Shown piece by piece: positions 54,101-64,000 of a DNA stretch of 64,000 bases. Location of the stretch: positions 186,001 to 250,000 of the forward strand of contig CAJNDS010002238.1 in NCBI GenBank assembly GCA_905221605.1. Direction: 5' to 3'. How positions within the stretch are numbered: the first letter of the stretch is position 1; each line of letters starts with the position of its first letter. The notes beneath the pieces were generated by a model. That model searched no databases, was not told where the DNA came from, and saw nothing but the letters and a program-made list of their open reading frames with translations. The stretch comes from Symbiodinium natans (Eukaryota > Sar > Dinophyceae > Suessiales > Symbiodiniaceae). The position numbers and the translations under genes are program-made.

Positions 54101-56113
54101 CACCCTTTTTAAGCCCTCTAACGCCCTAACGCCCTCTCTGACTCAAACCTCTGACCCCTCGAATCCTTCGGCCTACGTGCCGGCGAGGCGTCATAGGGGT
54201 GCGTTCTCTACTTGCAAGAGCCCCTTCTCAGGGTCAAAGCAGAAAAGCCCTCAAAGGGATCAGAACTGTCGAGCCCTGAAGCGCTTCATCCTCCTCAAAG
54301 CCGAGGCCGGAGGAGGTGGCGGCCATGAAGGCCGTGAACGATGCCCAAAGCGCGTTCGACGCGGCTCGGGGTGGCACTTGAGCGTTGTCTTTTTCTTCTA
54401 GGACTCGGCTTGCGCAGGGGTCGTGGTCTTTTTTGGGAAAGGATGAATGAAAGGTCAAAGGCCGGAATCTAGCTGACAGCCTGTCTCAGGCTCATAGCTG
54501 GGGACTTGCTCTGCACCCATCGCGCGTTCGAATAGGACTGCCCCTGGAAGCTCTCAAGGTACCATATGTGTTTGCTCTGTGTCTTTCTGTTTCTGCAAAC
54601 ACATCTTGATCCGCCGAGGCCTCGAAAAATGTGGTGCACGACAAGAACCATGTCCTCAAGGCATGGTTGCAGGTTTGAGGCTTCCGCTCCCCAGGTTTGA
54701 CCCACTGTTTCGGCTCGAGGTCTACGCAGCTGTCTCAAGAAAATAGTCAGGCTTAGAGAGTCTCATCTTTGGAAAGCCCGACCCCTACAGGCCCTGAAGC
54801 AGACGGCCAGGGCTTCGTACTAGCATTGACGATAACCAGGCAGAATTTCAGTTCCAGAGTTTGGAATCAACACCTTGCTTGAAAAGAAGGTCCGGGCTCA
54901 AGTTGTTGTGGGGAAGGAAGTTCACGGCTTGTTTAGGGTCGACGGCTGAAGTCGACTGAAGACGGCTGAAGGCTAAGCAGCAGAAGCTGAACCACGCGAA
55001 GGTTGAGCTGCGACTCACCGCGATTTGGGGTTTAGGGTTTCGGGTTTAGGGTTTAGGGTTTTGTCCGGTTCTGTGAGGTTTCAGGGCGCCAACAGGGCCA
55101 TGTCGGATGGATGTTTGTGTTGCTCGTGTGCGATGCAGGCTGGCAAGGATACAGTCGGAAGCACAGTGGAGTTTCTTCCCCCGCTGGCACCTTTGTAAAT
55201 CCCGGCTACGTCCTTGGCACACTTTGGGGTCGCCACGAGACGAGGCTTTCTGGCCCACAGGCCCATAGTTCCCTAATGCCCGAAGCTCCAAGAATCGATA
55301 AGCGTTACTGCACCCCCCAAGCCGTACCCTAAACCCTAAACCCTAAACCCTAAACCCTAAACCCTAAACCTTAAACCCTAAATCCTAAACCCCAAACCCT
55401 AAACCCTCTAAACGCTCAACTTCCCAGGGAGTCCTACAGAAACCACCACCCCCCCGAGAGCATCTTCGCCTTCTCCGAGAAGCCGGAGGTCTGTTGAGGG
55501 TCAGGCTTTTGGGTTTAGTGTTTAGTGTTTTGAATGTTGTTTCTCTGATTATTGTTGTTTTAGTTTTTTTTTCTTTTGGGGGGGGGGTGCGGGGGGGGGG
55601 GGGGGGGGGGTGTGGGGGGTGGGGGGAGGGGGGGGCTGCGGGGATCTTTCGCACAAGCCATCCGCGGATCCCTACCCCTACTATGTGCTTAGGAACCCCC
55701 CCAAAAAACACAAGCTAATCATCCCTATATGACCTTATAGGGAAGAATCCTTTTGTTTTTTGGGGGGGTTCTTAAGCAAGTCGTAGTGCCACCAGTCTAA
55801 ACCCTGAACCTTAAACCCTAAACCCTAAACCCCAAACCCTAAACCCTAAACCCTAAACCCTAAACCCTAAACCCTAAACCCCAAACCCCAGGACCATAAG
55901 AGGTGTCAAAGCCCCGAAGCCCAAGATGCCCAGCGAAAGGAAGCCGCGCTGCGGCAGAAGTTTGACTCGGCAAAGGACGGCTTGCTGCTTAGGTTTAGGG
56001 TTAGGGTTTAGGGTTTAGGGTTTGGGTTCAGGTTCAGGGTTTAGGGTTTTTAGGGTTTAGGGTTTAGGGTTCGGTTTCGGGGTGTCGCTTTCGGAGGGGT
56101 GAAGAGAGAGAGG

Positions 56114-56144
<31 letters not shown>

Positions 56145-59100
56145 TCTAAGCACCAGAAAAGGGCTCGGTTGTTCAGATGTAGCATGTGCGAACTAAGGAA
56201 GCCTGGGTGTTTGTGCCACAAGTTTTTCCCATCGTTTGCATCACGTGTGTTTAAAACCACGCGATTCCAAGTTACCCTGCAAACCCCTGTCCCCTGGACT
56301 GTAAACCCTCACCCTCAGGATTTCAGTTTCCGAGGTTAGTTGTTTCTAGTTTCCGGAACATTGAGGAGCGAGCTCATTTTGCAGCAGCCGCCTGAAGTTC
56401 GTCTAGGGTCATGGTCTCGTCATGAGTGATATGCGCGACCGGCTTCGTTCGCTTCGAATCATGTTGAATGCTCAAACCCGCACCCTGCTGCAGTCCGAAT
56501 CCCCGGAACTTAGACGTGGACCATAAAGCAAAAACACGCGCAACTTGATCACTGTTATGCCGCTATCGCCCTGAAGCCTGGCGCCCTGACACTGAGCATT
56601 GGCGGCTCCATCTGGAGATCTTGGTTGGCTTCCTTGTCTTCGGGGTCCTTTCATTGTTTTTCGGGTGCTGGGCCTTTCTCGAGGCGGAGTGGGATGTGGC
56701 CACGACGCGCTGAACGCTGCGAAGGCCCATCTCCTCTGCAGTAACTGCAACAAAATGCCCTGCGTCCACAGGTTGAGAGGTCTGACGGGGGGTGTGAACC
56801 GGTAGGATGACAGTTTCTCTCTCCTTTTAAAAAACCCGTTCCCTCCTCTCGCTCTCTCGGCTCCTCCGCTCTCCTCGCTCTCTCGACTCGCCTCTATATC
56901 TCGTCGCTTAATCGTATCTCCCTCCCTCTCCCCCCCTCCCTCCCTCTCCTCTCGCTCTCTCGCTCTCTCGCTCTCTCTCGCTCTCTCTCGCTCTCTCTCG
57001 CTCTAGCTCTCTCTCTCTCATCTCCGCTCTCGCTCGCTCCTCTCTTCTCTCCCTCCCTCGCGATCTATCCTCTCGCTCTCTCGCTCTCTCGCTCTCTCCG
57101 CTCTTCTCGCTCTCCTGCGCTCTCTCTAGTCTCTTCGCCTCTCTCGCTCTCTCTCGCTCTCTCTCGCGCTCTCTCGCTCTCTCTCGCTATCTCTCGATCT
57201 CTCTCGCTCTTCTCTCGCTCTCTCTCGCTCCGTCCCTATCTCGTCTCGCTCGCTCTCTCTCAGCTCCCTAGTCTCTCGCTCTGTCGCGCCTCTCATCTCG
57301 CGATCTCGCGATCCATCCCTAGATCTCGTCGATATCTCGCCTCTCCCTCCCTAGCTCTCTCGCTCTCACGCTCTTCGCTATCCGATCTCTCGCTCTCTCG
57401 CTCTCCGCATATCTCGTCTCTTCGTCTCTCGCCTCTTCGCTCTCTCGCTCTCTCGCTCCTCGCTCCTCTCGCTCTCTCGCTCTCTCGCTCTCTCGCTCTC
57501 TCCTCTCGCTCCTCGCGCTCTCGCTCCCTTCCTCTCGCTCTTCGATCCATCCCTCCCTCGCCTCTCGGCTCTCTCGCTCTCTGCGCCTATCGCCTTCTCG
57601 CTCTCTCGCTCTCTCGCTCTCTACCTCTTCGCCTCTCTCCGCTCTCTCGCTCTCTCCTCTCTCGCTCTCTCGCTCTCTCGCATCTCTCGCTCTCTCGCTC
57701 TCCGCTCTCTCGCTCTCTCCGCTCTCTCGCTCTCTCGCTCCTCATCCCTCGCCTCTTGCTATCTCCCTCCATCGCTCCATCGCTCTCTCGCCTCTCTCGC
57801 TCTCTCGCTCTCGCTCTTCTCGCTCTCTCGCTCTCTCGCTCTCTCGCTATCTCGCTCTCTCCCTCTCTCGCTCTCTAGGCTCTCTCGCTCTACTCGCTCT
57901 CTCGCTCTCTCGCTCTCCTACCTCTCTCGCTCCCTTCTCCTCTCGCTCTCCTAGCTCTCAACTCCCTCGCTCTCTCGCTCTCCTCCCTCCCCCTCGCTCT
58001 CTCGCTATATCGCTCTCGCGCTCTCTCGCTCTCTCGCTCTCTCCGCTCTCTCGCTCTCCGCTCTCTCGCTCTCTCGATCTCTCGCTCTCTCGATACTCTC
58101 GCTCTCTCGTCTCTACCTCTCTCGCTCTCTCGCTCCCTCTCTCGCTCTCTCGCTCTCTCGCTCTCTCGCTATCTCGCATTCTCTGCTCTCTCGCTCTATC
58201 GCATCTCTCGATCTCTCGCTCTCTCGCGCTCTCGCCTCTCTCGCCTCTCGCTTCTCGACCTACTCTCGCTCTCTCGCTTCGTCGCTCTATCCCTCATCAT
58301 CTCCCTCCGCCCTCCTCCATCCCTCCCTCGCCTCGCTCTCATCGCTCTCTCGCTCTCTCGCTCTCTCGCTCTATCGATCTCTCGATCTCTCGCTCTCTAG
58401 CTCTCTGCGATCTCTCGTCTCTTCGCTAACTTCTCTCGCTCTCTCGTCTCTCACGCTCTCTCGATCTCTCGCATCTCGCGCTCTCTCGCATCTATCGATC
58501 TCTCGCTCTCTCGCGCTCTCGCTCTCTCGCTCTATCGCCTCTCGCTCTCTCGCTCTATCGATTCTGCGATATCTGCTCTCTCACTTCCCTCGCATCTCTT
58601 CGCTCTCTCACTAACTACCCTCCACTCGCTCTCGCGCTCTCTCGCCTCTCGCTACTCTTCAGCTTCTCGCTCCCAGCTCTCTCGCTATGATCGCTCTCTC
58701 GCTCTCTCGCTCGTCGCTATCTCGCTTCCTCGCTCTTCTCGCTCGATTAGCTCCTATCGATCTTCGCTCTCTCGATTCTCCGTGCTTCTCGCTCTCTCGC
58801 TCTCGCGCTCTATTCCCTCTCTCCCTCTCTCCCTCTCCTTCCCTCCCCTCGCTCTCTCCCTATCCTCATCCCTCTCCCTCCCTCCCTCTCTCCAGCTCTC
58901 TCGTCTTCTCGCTCTCTCGCGTATCTCGCTCTCTAGCTCTCTCGATCTTGTAGATCTATCACTCCCTCCCTCCCCCCTCCCCTCTCGCTCTATCGCTCTC
59001 TCGCTCTCTCGCTCTCTCGCTCTGCGCTCTCTCGCTCACCCTCTCTCGCTCTCTCGCTCTCTCGCTCTCTCGACTCTCTCGCTCTCTACGCTCGCTCGCT

Positions 59101-62100
59101 CTCTCGCTTCTCTCGCTCTCTCGCTTCTCTCGCTCTAGCGCTCCTCCCCTCTCGCTTCTAGCTTTCTCTCGCTCTCTCGCTCTCTCGCTCTTCTCGTCTC
59201 TAGCTCTCTCGCTCTCTCGCTCTCTTCCTCCATCGCTCCTCGCCATCTCGCTCCCTCGCTCTGTCTCGCTCTCTCGCGCTCTCACGCTCTCTCGCGCTAT
59301 CGCTCTATAGCTATCTCGCTATCCGCTCGCCGCTCTAGCGTCTCGCTCGCTCGCGCTCGCTATCGATCGCTATCGCCTAGCTCTCGCTCGCTCTCGCGCT
59401 CTAGCAGCCTCGCGCCTCTCGCTCCCTCTAGCTCTCCGATCTCTCGCTCTCTCGCTCTTCGCTCTTCTCGCTGCTCCTCTCGCTCTATCGCTCTCTCGCT
59501 CCTCTCGCTCTCGCTCTCTCGCTCTAATCGCTCTCCGCCTCTCGCTTCTTCGCTCCTACGCTCTCTCGCTACTCGCTCTCCTCGCTCTCGCGCTCTCTCG
59601 CTCTCTCGCTCTCTCGCTCTTCTCGCTCTCTCGCTCTCGCTCTCTGCTTTCTCTCGCTCTGTGCTCTCGCTCGCCTCGCGCCTCGCTCGCTCAGCTCTCG
59701 CGCTCTCGCTCGCTTCGCGCTCTCGCGGCGCTCGCTCGAGCGCTCGCGAGCTCTCGCGCATCGCTAGTCTCTCGCCCTCGCGCTCTCTCGCTCTCAGAGC
59801 TTCTCTGTCTCGTTTAACGTCTCTGTGTCTTAACTACTTTTCATCGCTCATGGTTTCACGACAATATTGCGACACATAGCAAGAATAAGTTTCGTTGCAC
59901 CTTCTGTTCTTTAGGTATCACCGTTACCATCGCCGGAACTATTGTCATTATTACCACTCTAATTCCTCCCATGGGGGACCGGGGATGCAGAACGAGCGAG
60001 GCAGACTCCTGGGCCAAGCGCAACAGCCTGTCCGAAGCCCTGAGGACGCGGAAGGTTGGTTTCGAAGGTTTCGGTTTCATGGTGCAACCCTCGTCCATGT
60101 GTAATCATCGGAAACTGGAGAAGTAAGAAGGTTTAAGGCCCCCCTAAATCCTAGACCCTTCACCGTAAACACAAGCACAGCAGCCTCAGCAAAACCTGCA
60201 TCGTAAATCGGCTGGCGAGTCAGGGACAGTACTAGGTGAGATATCCCTTAAGCCGGCGATGTTTGCGGAACACATCTGCAGGCTTGCCTTTTAGGCCGAA
60301 CCCTATGGTTAGCGCCCTCAGCCGTGATGATCAGCATGAGTCCCTCAACTTCCATGTTTCTGGCCGTCAGTGCCACACCCTGTCGCACCAGGAATGCCAT
60401 ATCCGTCGAGCATGACGAGGCTGCTGAGGGAGCTGTCGCCCTAATCCAAATCCACAAGATCGAGCTTGGAAGTCCCAGATTATGCGAATCTACTCCAAGC
60501 GCGCCCCAAGTGTGGCGCAGACCTTAGAGCCCCCCCCCCCCCCACCGCAGGAGAACAAAGATGCGGCCGACCTTGCGACCATTGACCAGGTCCCAGGGAG
60601 TTTTGTGGATAAGAGCTTCGGGGTTCAGGGGCTCACGTGGAAGGTTCAAGATGCATTTTCCGGAAGATAATTTGAACCAGTGGAGGGCAGGGAGGGCCCC
60701 CGAGGAGTAGCACCGGAGATCTCTTGGCCTGGGGGGTGCGTCTATGTATATGAATGTGTATGTGTATGTGTACGTGTACGTGTATGTGTATGTGTATGTG
60801 CATCTGTATATGTATATGCATATGCATATGTATATGCATATGTATATGTATATGTGTATGTGTATGTGCATCTGTATATGTATATGCATATGCATATGTA
60901 TATGCATATGCATATGTATATGGGTATGTGTATGTGTATGTGTATGTGTATGTATATGTGTGAGCATGTTCACGTGCATGTGCTTGTGCACGTGTATATG
61001 TGTGTGTATGTTTATGTCGGTACGCATGAAGTGATGCATCGAACCGCGCTCGCCAGCAGCAGCCTTGTCTTGCGCCCCATCCCGACATCCCCTGATGAGA
61101 CCCCTGAGAAGCCCTAAGGGCTTTCGGGTTTAGGGCTCCAAGTTCCAGTCGAACCGTCCACCGCCCCCTGTTCGATTTGGCCAGGTACGCGGCCGGGCGC
61201 ACGCCGATGTCAAGCGGTCTGAAGACGAGCCTGGAGACCTAGGGGCTCAGAGGCGACAACAAGTAAGGCCCTCTTAGTTGCCCCCAACACAGCCCCCAAC
61301 ATGCGGACCCGAATAAAGTTCTTAATTTCGGGGGTGTGTGGCCGCGAGTGCGAAGTTTCGCATGTAGCTTCGAACGTTTAGGTCTGCAGGTTTCGTGTTG
61401 TTTACTGAGTTCATGCTAGTGAAACCAGGCTAGTGAACCCTGGGGACACAGTCTCTGAGCAATAGTTAAACAGCCCTTCCTTTGATGCAGGAGACCGCCC
61501 CGGTTTTTTGGTCGGGTCGGGAGGAGCTCCCTAACCCCAAAAACCATGAACTCTCAACCTGCCCCAACTCCATGAGCCCAAAATTCTCAACCTCCGAGCC
61601 CGCAATCGATGCTTAAGGATCGCCGACATCGAAGAGGAGCAGGCCCAGGCGCGCTTTTTTGGGGTTTAGGGGTCTCGGGTTTAGGGCTCAGGGGCCTGCA
61701 TGTCTTGTCGTTCGGTCAACCAGTGCTCTAGTGTGTGGAGAGGTAGGGGGAGTCATTCACGGCCTTGCCCTAACCGCCAAATCCTCTCTTCCTTGAGCCC
61801 TCAGCCCTCAGCTCTAGAAGAGCACAAAGCAGTGAGCTTGCTTAAGCCCACTAAAGCTCTCTACAGCCCGAACCCCGCTGACAAGGCAAACGCCTGAGAC
61901 ATGACCAGGATTGCCAGACAGAGACCCTGATCGTGTAACACCCCCTTGAAGCCCCTTGAGACTTCGGAACCCTCAACTCTTCAAGATCCAAAGCCTTGAC
62001 AGAGGCCACTGACACGCCCTCAAAGACGGAAAGGGACCCTTTAGGATCCTGAACTCGTAAAAGCCCCTGCAAATCCCTGCAAGCGAAATCAGGTGTTCAG

Positions 62101-63531
62101 GAGGGGTTTAGGTTTTCAGGTGCCTAGGGTTTAGCTCTGAAAGTGCCTAAGCCCATGGCCCTAAACCCATGGGTCCGCTGGTGGTTGTTTGGCGTGCTGA
62201 AGAATTCCAGGGGCGGCCAATAAGGTCTGAGACCCTTGCAGACCGCAGAGCAGGCATCGGGGGTCAGCCTTGGTTTGCAGGCCCATACAGTGCCGTGGGA
62301 TGCATACCACGTGCCGGGAGTGGCGCGGTTATGTGTGCAGCGACCACATGGACGGGATGGTAAACCCTAAACCCTAAACCCGATGTGTTTTTTTTCTTCA
62401 CGGGCTTTAGTCCTTCATCCGCTGGGCTGGAGGTGATGCCGTTGTTTGCTTAGGCCAGATCTTCGGGCCTCGCTCGTCCCTCCACTCCGCTCCGCACCGC
62501 TCCTAAACCCTAAACCCTAAACCCTAAACCCGAAACCCGAAACCCTAAACCCCTAAACCCTAAACCCTAAGCCCTAAGCCCCAAACCCTAAACCCTGAAC
62601 CCGGTGTGTGCAGGTGGTTGGGACCATCGCCCAGAAGTTCGAGGCAGAGGCCAAGAAGCATGAGATCGCGCGGGGGCCCGGGGTTCAGGGAGCCAGGCAA
62701 GGGACACGAGGGGATATGGGGCTTAGGGTTTAGGGTGTAGGGTTAGGGTTCAGGGTTTAGGGTTTAGGGCTTAGGGCTTCGGGCTTCGGGCTTAGGAATT
62801 AAGGATACCATCTTGGGGCCCTTTTTATCATTAAGGGGATCCTACTCTTTGGTCTGTTTTAGGGGTCCCTTATCTTCGCAAACCTCGTATGGGTTTTTCC
62901 CAAAATGGGGTACCCCTGCTATAGCCAGAATAGTATAGAATCCCCTTACAAAAAAGGTACCTGGATCCACGCTACTAGGGGTACCTTATTGGGATCCTTA
63001 TGAAAAGGAGATCGTACTATTTTGGGGGTCTATTTTAGGGGTCCCTTATTTTACAGGGGTTTCCAAAGTCAGTGGGATCTAGGATAGAGGGTCCCTTATT
63101 CTAGGTGTCCCTCCTAGTATCCCTCAGCAAACGCAAGAGCCAGGGCCCTGGTAACTTGTTCAAAAGCTTGTGGCGGCACTTCACGTTGAACTTCTGGGTT
63201 TTGGGCTTAGCGGTTTAGGGCTTCAGTTTTTCCTGGTTCAGGTTTGAGGGTTGTTTGGGAGGTTCATATGGCCGTAAGCCAGATTCAAGGGGCCCTTTGT
63301 GGAGCTTGAGGTCTGTATGGTCTTACCCTGCTTGAACTCCTAAGCCCACTTGCTTCCTACAGTCATCTTGCGACAGTCTTAGGGTGACGGGTTGGGTCTG
63401 GGATGTTTCCTGGAGGTTTACAGTTTAGGGTTTGGGGTTTGGAGACTCGGGCCACTTGGGACACGCATGCCGCAGCCCAGGACTCTTCGCAGAGGCAGGA
63501 CTTGGAGGCTGAGGCACGAGGGGTGCAAGAG
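51168..63531 (+). CDS. Presumed long coiled-coil protein, many tiny phase-0 exons
   Basis: A series of plus-strand exons each follows an AG and ends at a GT, GC or GA with length divisible by three: 51168-51239 (DAEREKMQSLAEAMQATQEA plus four), 51668-51733, 52327-52371 (LRAEEQEARVLHAIQ), 52540-52572 (EAETEAQRRVK), 54316-54363 (VAAMKAVNDAQSAFDA), 54972-55001 (AKQQKLNHAK), 55432-55488, 55934-55969 (RKEAALRQKFDS), 60001-60054 (ADSWAKRNSLSEALRTRK), 60551-60589 (ENKDAADLATIDQ), 61185-61262, 62614-62667 (VVGTIAQKFEAEAKKHEI) and 63481-63531 (DSSQRQDLEAEARGVQE). 61618-61648 (IADIEEEQAQ) fits less well. Glu, Ala, Lys and Gln dominate, as in coiled coils. No globular domain, start or stop was found, so function is unknown. 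Several exons near 52767 and 53046 (beginning GAGGCC) have unclear ends. A 3 kb satellite lies in one intron. Individual exons are moderately convincing; their union into one gene is inference. Confidence 0.45.
52100..52312. repeat. CCCCAAA array just before a coiled-coil exon
   Basis: About 25 units, mostly CCCCAAA, with some CCCTAAA at the end. The acceptor AG of the next exon is at 52325-52326. Confidence 0.97.
52376..52420. repeat. TTTAGGG array just after the same exon
   Basis: Five TTTAGGG units start within ten bases of the predicted GC donor at 52372. Confidence 0.95.
55022..55415. repeat. Inverted telomere-like arrays at both ends of one intron
   Basis: TTTAGGG units at 55025-55060 follow the exon ending 55001. 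CCCTAAA units at 55325-55412 precede the exon starting 55432. The ~430-base intron could close on itself through these complementary blocks. Confidence 0.9.
55500..55891. repeat. Intron with TTTAGTG and CCCTAAA ends plus a G run
   Basis: Degenerate GGGTTTAGTGTTTAG units lie at 55510-55527 and CCCTAAA/CCCCAAA units at 55797-55891. A G run fills 55577-55640, a strong quadruplex candidate. Confidence 0.85.
55987..56082. repeat. TTTAGGG array after the 55.95 kb exon
   Basis: About ten TTTAGGG/TTCAGGG units, followed at 56104-56140 by a (GA)n tract. Confidence 0.93.
56840..59815. repeat. CTCTCTCG satellite, ~3 kb
   Basis: Three kilobases of CTCTCTCG units with frequent one-base gains, losses and substitutions, and almost no purine besides the regular G. 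The minus-strand frames of Arg-Glu-Ser-Glu repeats are only its translation. It lies in the putative intron between the exons at 55934 and 60001. Such dense indels could be real divergence or long-read error. Confidence 0.95.
60738..61018. repeat. TATGTG/TATATG microsatellite
   Basis: Alternating purine-pyrimidine units tatgtg, tatgca and tatatg over 280 bp, including a ~60 bp internal duplication (tatgtgtatgtgcatctgta near 60786 and 60855). Confidence 0.95.
61655..62603. repeat. Telomere-like repeats near both ends of the 61.65-62.61 kb intron
   Basis: GGGGTTTAGGGGTCTCGGGTTTAGGG at 61660-61686 follows the donor closely. CCCTAAA/CCCGAAA units at 62503-62603 end 10 bases before the acceptor at 62612-62613. 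Confidence 0.8.
62718..62800. repeat. TTTAGGG array after the 62.6 kb exon
   Basis: Nine or ten units including TTCGGGC variants, about 50 bases after the exon end. Confidence 0.93.
62808..63122. repeat. Cluster of short self-complementary repeats
   Basis: aggggtcccttat occurs at least three times and ggggatcct, ggtacct and aaggatcc-like pieces occur in both orientations. These resemble the pieces near 28125, 35865, 50760 and 51800. The cluster may be remnants of nested small elements. Confidence 0.6.
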
Positions 63532-64000
63532 GTAGGATCAGGGTGTCGTGGGCCCCCTGATAGTAGTTGCTGCAATCGGACGTGATAGTAGTGCCCTACC
63601 CTAATTTCCTATTGAAGGCCACAGATAGAGCGGGAAGCAATCTGGATTGCAATTTGTGGCTGGAGGCTTCGGGGACTAGATGTCAGGCTTCCTTGGCACT
63701 CAGTAAGAACGCCCCTCGAACGAATCTGGAGAACCTCGACACGATGAGTTGAGAGCGTGGATCCAAAATCCTCAAGCCTAGACCCGAAACGCCCACAACG
63801 GCAACTGACCAGACCGACACTTCAGGCGGGGTGGTACAGGCAGTGGCAGCATGATGCCCAGGCACCGCTTGGGGCTTGTGGGGGCGCCTTGTGATATCAA
63901 CTGAAAGGCTCCAATGAACACTGCAATTAAGCAAATCTGCCCCGGACGTCCACATGTTGCAACACCCCTGGCAGGCCAGTTCAAAGCTAAGCATGCCATC
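63532..64000. other. End of window, no gene recognised
   Basis: Follows a GT donor (gtagga) after the last coiled-coil exon and is probably the start of a further intron. The overlapping minus-strand frames carry no known domain. Confidence 0.4.

Noticed and set aside
56840-59815. Minus-strand frames of 60-130 codons rich in Arg-Glu-Ser
   Set aside because: They are direct translations of the CTCTCTCG satellite in frames that happen to lack stops.

Overview
This window looks like nuclear DNA of a dinoflagellate. Genes are split into many short exons. Most introns needed to restore conserved protein order begin with GC or GA rather than GT and end in AG, often with a G at the start of the next exon. 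A small gene is repeated five times head to tail and carries a plastid-type bipartite leader with Phe after the signal-peptide cleavage site. Telomere-type TTTAGGG/CCCTAAA arrays occur in most intergenic regions and introns. Nothing resembles a bacterial operon, and almost all uninterrupted ORFs are chance ORFs. The organism call is inference; no rRNA or spliced-leader gene was found to fix the species.

Layout. 1-8540: no convincing gene; microsatellites and the first copy of a ~460 bp dispersed repeat (6.98-7.44 kb). 8541-15965 (+): a 13-exon flavin-containing polyamine/amine oxidase, assembled by eye into ~466 residues with a signal peptide, FAD-binding Rossmann motif, GGR motif and C-terminal FAD-binding segment. 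15966-20804: intergenic, with tandem repeats, the second copy of the dispersed repeat, and small elements with terminal inverted repeats. 20805-24545 (+): exons of an acidic/proline-rich protein leading into half a cold-shock domain. The intact, intronless agmatine deiminase (22066-23085, +) appears to sit inside one of its introns. 24546-37169: mostly repeats, weak candidate exons and an AT-rich island near 34 kb. 37566-40645 (+): five near-identical two-exon genes for a small one-helix thylakoid-type protein. Coiled-coil-like exons flank this array, so it too may be intronic. 41225-51167: telomere-like arrays of several variants, a palindromic 21 bp satellite and other tandem repeats. 51168-63531 (+): a series of short exons, nearly all with lengths divisible by three and phase 0, rich in Glu/Ala/Lys/Gln; this is a presumed long coiled-coil protein interrupted by a 3 kb CTCTCTCG satellite.

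Functional links. The oxidase and agmatine deiminase both act in polyamine metabolism and lie about 6 kb apart on one strand. The five-copy array is typical of highly expressed dinoflagellate genes. The most unusual structural feature is the placement of telomere-like repeats in introns. Several introns carry TTTAGGG-oriented repeats just after the donor and CCCTAAA-oriented repeats just before the acceptor, so the intron ends could pair. This is reported as the main candidate for an undescribed system.
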